Of a stretch of DNA of 64,000 bases, positions 61,011 to 64,000 are shown piece after piece. Within the stretch, counting starts at the first letter, position 1. Each line of letters begins with the position of its first letter. The DNA lies in assembly GCF_020171315.1 (NCBI RefSeq), contig NZ_JAIUZP010000001.1:372001-436000 (forward strand), read 5' to 3'. The translations under genes and the position numbers were made by a program. The notes below the pieces were generated by a model that worked only from the letters and a program-made list of their open reading frames with translations, was not told where the DNA came from and ran no database searches. Source of the DNA: Pseudooceanicola nanhaiensis (GTDB lineage Bacteria; Pseudomonadota; Alphaproteobacteria; Rhodobacterales; Rhodobacteraceae).

Positions 61011-61817
61011 TCACCCGGAGCGCGCCAGCCGATCTGCCACGAAATCGTAGAAGGCGCGCCCCTGTCCCTCGGCCGTATAGGCCGCATTCAGGGCGGCCTT
61101 GTCCCGGAACACCTGCGCCGCGCGGTACGCCATCTGCGGTGGCAGGTCTGCGGCCTCGAAGGCGCGCTCATAGGCGGCATAGGCCGCGGCCACCCGGGCG
61201 GAGAAATCCTCCTGCGCGGTCGTGCTATCGCCGCGCAGGTGCAGCTCATAGCTCGCCTCACCCAGCGGGGCGCTGCCGCCGAGGCGGGCCAGCAGGTCCA
61301 CCGCATGGGCCACGTCCTGCGCGGGCAGGTCCGGGAAGGGCCGGGAGAGGGCGGCGGCCATCACCGGGTGGAAGCTGGCCCCCGTGGTGCCGAAGGTCTC
61401 CAGCGTGATCTCCGTGCGGTCTGTCCCCGGCAGGTCGAGTGCGGGCGCCGTGCCGCGCAGGATACGCGTCCGCCCGAAGGCCACGCCATGGGCCTGTGCC
61501 AGCGGCAAAAGCGCGGCGAGGTAGCCGGGCGCCCATGTGTCATCCGCATCGAGGAAGGCGTGCCACGCGCCCCGTGCGGCGGCGCGCGCGCGGTTACGCG
61601 TGGCGCCGGGGCCGCTGGCCACCGGGCCGGGGGGCAGGCAACGCAAGCCCGGCGTCTGGGGCAACAGCCTGCCATACTCCTGCCCGTCGTCGGGGGCGAC
61701 GACGATCTCCACCGCCCCGTCCGGCAGGCCGGAGGCCGCGACGGAGCGCAGCGCGGCAGGCAGTGTCGCCTCGGCGCGGTAGGCGGGGATCAGGACAGAG
61801 ACGAGGGGATCGGGCAT
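61011..61817 (-). CDS. Glycosyltransferase family 2 protein
   Basis: This 268-residue GT-A fold transferase has PLVSVLIPAYRAEATLPAAL at the N-terminus, VVAPDDG, the ARNRA-type GATRNRARAAARGAWHAF and the metal-binding LDADDTWAPGYLAALL (DxDD). No membrane helix is present. The C-terminal half has FYDFVADRL and a possible amphipathic helix. The sugar and acceptor are unknown; a cell-surface polysaccharide or lipid target is likely. The start at 61817 (MPDPLVS) was chosen by homology; the upstream open frame is Pro/Ala/Arg-rich. Confidence 0.88.
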   Translation of the reverse strand: MPDPLVSVLIPAYRAEATLPAALRSVAASGLPDGAVEIVVAPDDGQEYGRLLPQTPGLRCLPPGPVASGPGATRNRARAAARGAWHAFLDADDTWAPGYLAALLPLAQAHGVAFGRTRILRGTAPALDLPGTDRTEITLETFGTTGASFHPVMAAALSRPFPDLPAQDVAHAVDLLARLGGSAPLGEASYELHLRGDSTTAQEDFSARVAAAYAAYERAFEAADLPPQMAYRAAQVFRDKAALNAAYTAEGQGRAFYDFVADRLARSG

Positions 61818-62126
61818 CGGGCTCTCGGCTGGGGCGCTGCAGGCAGGGGCCGGCGCGGCGCGGGGACGGCGTTCCCGGGAAGCTAGGGCATTTGCCGGGG
61901 GAGGCGAAGACTTTCGCGCAGCGTGGCGGTGGGCTTCGGGCGGTCCCGGCGGGGGCCGGTGCAGGGGCTGCCAGCACGTGAGCCGGTGCAGGGGGGCGGC
62001 ACGTAACACGGGCGGCACGGGTGGAATACGACGCAGGGGGGCCGCGCGGTCTGCCACGAAAAAGGGCCGCCCTGTGCGGGCGGCCCTTCTGAACTTCGGT
62101 GCCGGGGATGTCCCCGGGCCGGGCGA
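61818..62126. other. Intergenic region between lpd and the glycosyltransferase
   Basis: This 309-nt G+C-rich gap includes the lpd terminator at 62059-62088. Read-through frames in phase with the glycosyltransferase lack a ribosome site. No other element was recognised. Confidence 0.55.
62059..62088 (-). terminator. Rho-independent terminator after lpd
   Basis: Minus-strand stem of 10 bp (AAGGGCCGCC at 62062-62071 with 62079-62088) is followed by TTTTT. Confidence 0.9.
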
Positions 62127-63521
62127 TCAGACGTGGATCGCGCCGTCGCCGCAGGCCAGTGCTGCCTCGCGCACCGCTTCCGAATAGGTCGGGTGGGCGT
62201 GGCAGGTCAGGGCGACGTCCTGCGCCGAGGCGCCGAATTCCATCGCCACGCAGATCTCGTGGATCATGTCGCCGGCCGCCGGGCCGATGATGTGGGCGCC
62301 GAGCACGCGGTCGGTGTCCTTGTCCGCGATGATCTTCACGAAGCCCTCGGAGGCGAAGACGGCCTTGGCGCGGGCGTTGCCCATGAAGGGGAACTTGCCG
62401 ACCTTGTAGGCGCGGCCCTCGGCCTTCAGGCTCTCCTCGGTGGCGCCGACAGAGGCGACCTCGGGGTGGGTGTAGATCACGCCGGGGATGACCGAGTAGT
62501 TCACGTGGCCATGCTTGCCGGCCAGAACTTCGGCGCAGGCCATGCCTTCGTCCTCGGCCTTGTGGGCGAGCATCGGGCCGGTGATCGCGTCACCGATGGC
62601 ATAGATGCCCTTCACGCTGGTGGCCCAGTGGGCGTCGGTCTTGACCTGACCGCGGTCGGTCATCTCGACACCGAGGTCGGCAAGGCCGAGGCCGTCGGTA
62701 TAGGCCTTGCGGCCGGTCGCCACGAGCACGCAATCGGCGTCGAGCGTGTGCTCGCTCTCGTCCTTGCGCAGCTTGTAGGTCAGCTTGGCCTTGGTCTTGG
62801 TGGTCTCGACCGATTGCACGGCGGCGCCCAGAATGAACTCCATACCCTGCTTCTTGAGGATCTTCTGGAGGTTCTTCTGCACTTCACCGTCCATGCCGGG
62901 GGTGATGTTGTCGAGGAATTCGACCACGGTCACCTCGGCGCCGAGACGCTTGTAGACCGAGCCCAGTTCGAGGCCGATCACACCGGCGCCGACGACGATC
63001 ATTTTCTTGGGGATCTTCGGCAGCGAGAGCGCGCCGGTGCTGTCCACCACGAGGCCGGCCTCGTTGTCCACGGTGATGCCGGGCAGCGCCGAGGGGATCG
63101 AGCCGGTGGCCACGATGATGTTCTTGGTCTCGTAGGTCTCGTCCCCGACCTTGACCTTGCCGGCGGCGGGGATCGAGCCCCAACCCTTCAGCCAGTCGAT
63201 CTTGTTCTTCTTGAACAGGAACTCGATGCCCTTGGTGTTCCCGTCCACGACCGACTGCTTGTACTCCTGCATGGTCGGCCAGTCGACGGAGGGCGCCTTG
63301 CCCTTGAGGCCCATGGTGGCGAAGTTGTGCTCTGCCTCGTGCAGCTGGTGCGTGGCGTGCAGCAGCGCCTTGGAGGGGATGCAGCCCACGTTCAGGCAGG
63401 TGCCGCCGAGGGTCTCGCGGCCTTCGACAACGGCGGTCTTGAGGCCGAGCTGTGCGCAGCGGATGGCAGCGACATAGCCGCCGGGGCCTGCGCCGATGAC
63501 GATGACGTCGTATTGGGCCAT
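62127..63521 (-). CDS. lpd: Dihydrolipoyl dehydrogenase
   Basis: This 464-residue FAD enzyme reoxidises lipoyl groups of 2-oxoacid dehydrogenase or glycine cleavage complexes. It has the FAD motif [19 protein letters not shown] and the redox disulfide [16 protein letters not shown]. The NAD motif is [19 protein letters not shown], with [20 protein letters not shown] and the C-terminal catalytic [14 protein letters not shown] (His-Glu). The ATG at 63521 has AAAGGAG upstream. No dehydrogenase E1 or E2 gene is next to it in the window, although they may lie beyond the MAPEG gene. Confidence 0.96.
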   Translation of the reverse strand: MAQYDVIVIGAGPGGYVAAIRCAQLGLKTAVVEGRETLGGTCLNVGCIPSKALLHATHQLHEAEHNFATMGLKGKAPSVDWPTMQEYKQSVVDGNTKGIEFLFKKNKIDWLKGWGSIPAAGKVKVGDETYETKNIIVATGSIPSALPGITVDNEAGLVVDSTGALSLPKIPKKMIVVGAGVIGLELGSVYKRLGAEVTVVEFLDNITPGMDGEVQKNLQKILKKQGMEFILGAAVQSVETTKTKAKLTYKLRKDESEHTLDADCVLVATGRKAYTDGLGLADLGVEMTDRGQVKTDAHWATSVKGIYAIGDAITGPMLAHKAEDEGMACAEVLAGKHGHVNYSVIPGVIYTHPEVASVGATEESLKAEGRAYKVGKFPFMGNARAKAVFASEGFVKIIADKDTDRVLGAHIIGPAAGDMIHEICVAMEFGASAQDVALTCHAHPTYSEAVREAALACGDGAIHV

Positions 63522-63612
63522 GAGAGGTCTCCTTTGTCTTTGCGGCGCCTCTGCGCCGGATCGGTCTGGTCTGGACCGGGGAGGGGGCGCTGCCCCCGCC
63601 GCGCATGGCGCG

Positions 63613-63639
63613 GCACCCCGGAGTATTTCGGGAAAGATG
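63613..63639 (-). repeat. 3'-end mosaic repeat core, copy F (after MAPEG gene)
   Basis: On the minus strand ATCTTTCCCGAAATACTCCG followed by GGG, 6 nt after the MAPEG stop codon, then a GCCGCGC/GCGCGGC hairpin. Same orientation as the gene. Confidence 0.8.
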
Positions 63640-63645
63640 AGGGCC

Positions 63646-64000
63646 CTAGAAGAGGGCCGCCATCAGCATGATCACGGTGGCCAGAAGGCCGAGCGCCCAG
63701 AGGTAGGACCTCCAGGGGGCCCAGCCAAAGGCATAGGCCGGAATATAGAGCACACGGGCAGCGAGGTAGAGCCAGCCCATGGTGACGGTGAGGGCGTTGG
63801 CCGCCTCGCCCAGCACCACGACGAGCGTGGCGATGGTGAAGAGGAGCAGCGCCTCGAAGTGGTTGTTCATCGCCCGGTGCAGCCGCCCGGTGCGGCGCGA
63901 CAGCAGCAGGTAGGGGTTGCCCTGCGGCACATCCTGCGGATCGCGCGGGCCCGTGGTGGCCTTGGTGCCCAGTTCGAGGTTCGCGGGCACCGCCATCAGG
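63646..64000 (-). CDS. MAPEG family membrane protein, N-terminus cut by window edge
   Basis: The protein is incomplete: the visible 117 residues continue in frame to the window edge. The Met at 63996 ([10 protein letters not shown]) is preceded by an in-frame Leu codon, as in family members whose first helix lies upstream. MAPEG features are LNNHFE-like [43 protein letters not shown] and a last hydrophobic helix. Bacterial MAPEG proteins are small inner-membrane proteins related to glutathione and eicosanoid enzymes, generally without known substrates. Confidence 0.88.
   Translation of the reverse strand, partial: LMAVPANLELGTKATTGPRDPQDVPQGNPYLLLSRRTGRLHRAMNNHFEALLLFTIATLVVVLGEAANALTVTMGWLYLAARVLYIPAYAFGWAPWRSYLWALGLLATVIMLMAALF

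Overview
The window is about two-thirds G+C and reads as one continuous stretch of alphaproteobacterial chromosome, most likely from the Rhodobacteraceae (Roseobacter/Rhodobacter group). The evidence is gene content and order: an NDUFS4-type complex I accessory subunit, a phosphatidylcholine synthase, the blocks priA-fsa-DUF484-xerC and tlpA/argH-small lipoprotein-lysA-TIGR02302 protein-zinc ribbon protein-ftsEX-plsC, TRAP and dipeptide-type ABC transporters, and a CtrA-like regulator. No phage, insertion sequence, CRISPR array or rRNA was seen. The only RNA gene found is tRNA-Gln(UUG). Both edges cut genes (1-380 and 63646-64000).

Layout. 1-6106: an exported protein, a CtrA-like response regulator with a degenerate receiver, uvrB with a possible LexA box, a complex I subunit, an alpha/beta hydrolase and a MYG1-family protein. 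6524-22316 (all minus): a 13-gene catabolic operon led by an IclR-type regulator: hyuA, hyuB, an SDR, a deacetylase-fold amidase-like enzyme, a complete dipeptide-type ABC transporter, a second SDR, an MFS carrier and a gamma-glutamyltransferase-family enzyme without a signal peptide. Most junctions overlap by 1-11 nt. Next comes a three-gene TRAP transporter (22658-25432). 25748-34132: CYTH protein, tRNA-Gln, BON-MscS channel, two SH3 proteins, a 2-hydroxyacid dehydrogenase, ThpR, a cobalamin adenosyltransferase and small membrane proteins. 34285-39517: parC, aroA, a membrane protein and cmk.

39666-43601 is the most distinctive part: four overlapping genes encoding a HAD-UbiA fusion, a GtrA protein, a DprE1-like oxidase and a DprE2-like reductase. 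Together they look like the mycobacterial route to polyprenyl-phosphoryl-arabinose, here in a proteobacterium. A phosphatidylcholine synthase lies convergently next to it. 44412-64000 is mostly housekeeping: xerC, DUF484, fsa, priA, a TlpA-like thioredoxin, argH, lysA, ftsEX, plsC, a flavoprotein, a glycosyltransferase and lpd.

Two repeat families occupy intergenic space. One is a long-stem hairpin element present once near 6.3 kb and once, inverted, near 46.4 kb. The other is a mosaic with a core close to CCCGAAATACTCCGGGG. It sits just downstream of six stop codons, always in the orientation of the gene, and in three cases carries additional A+T-rich inverted repeats.
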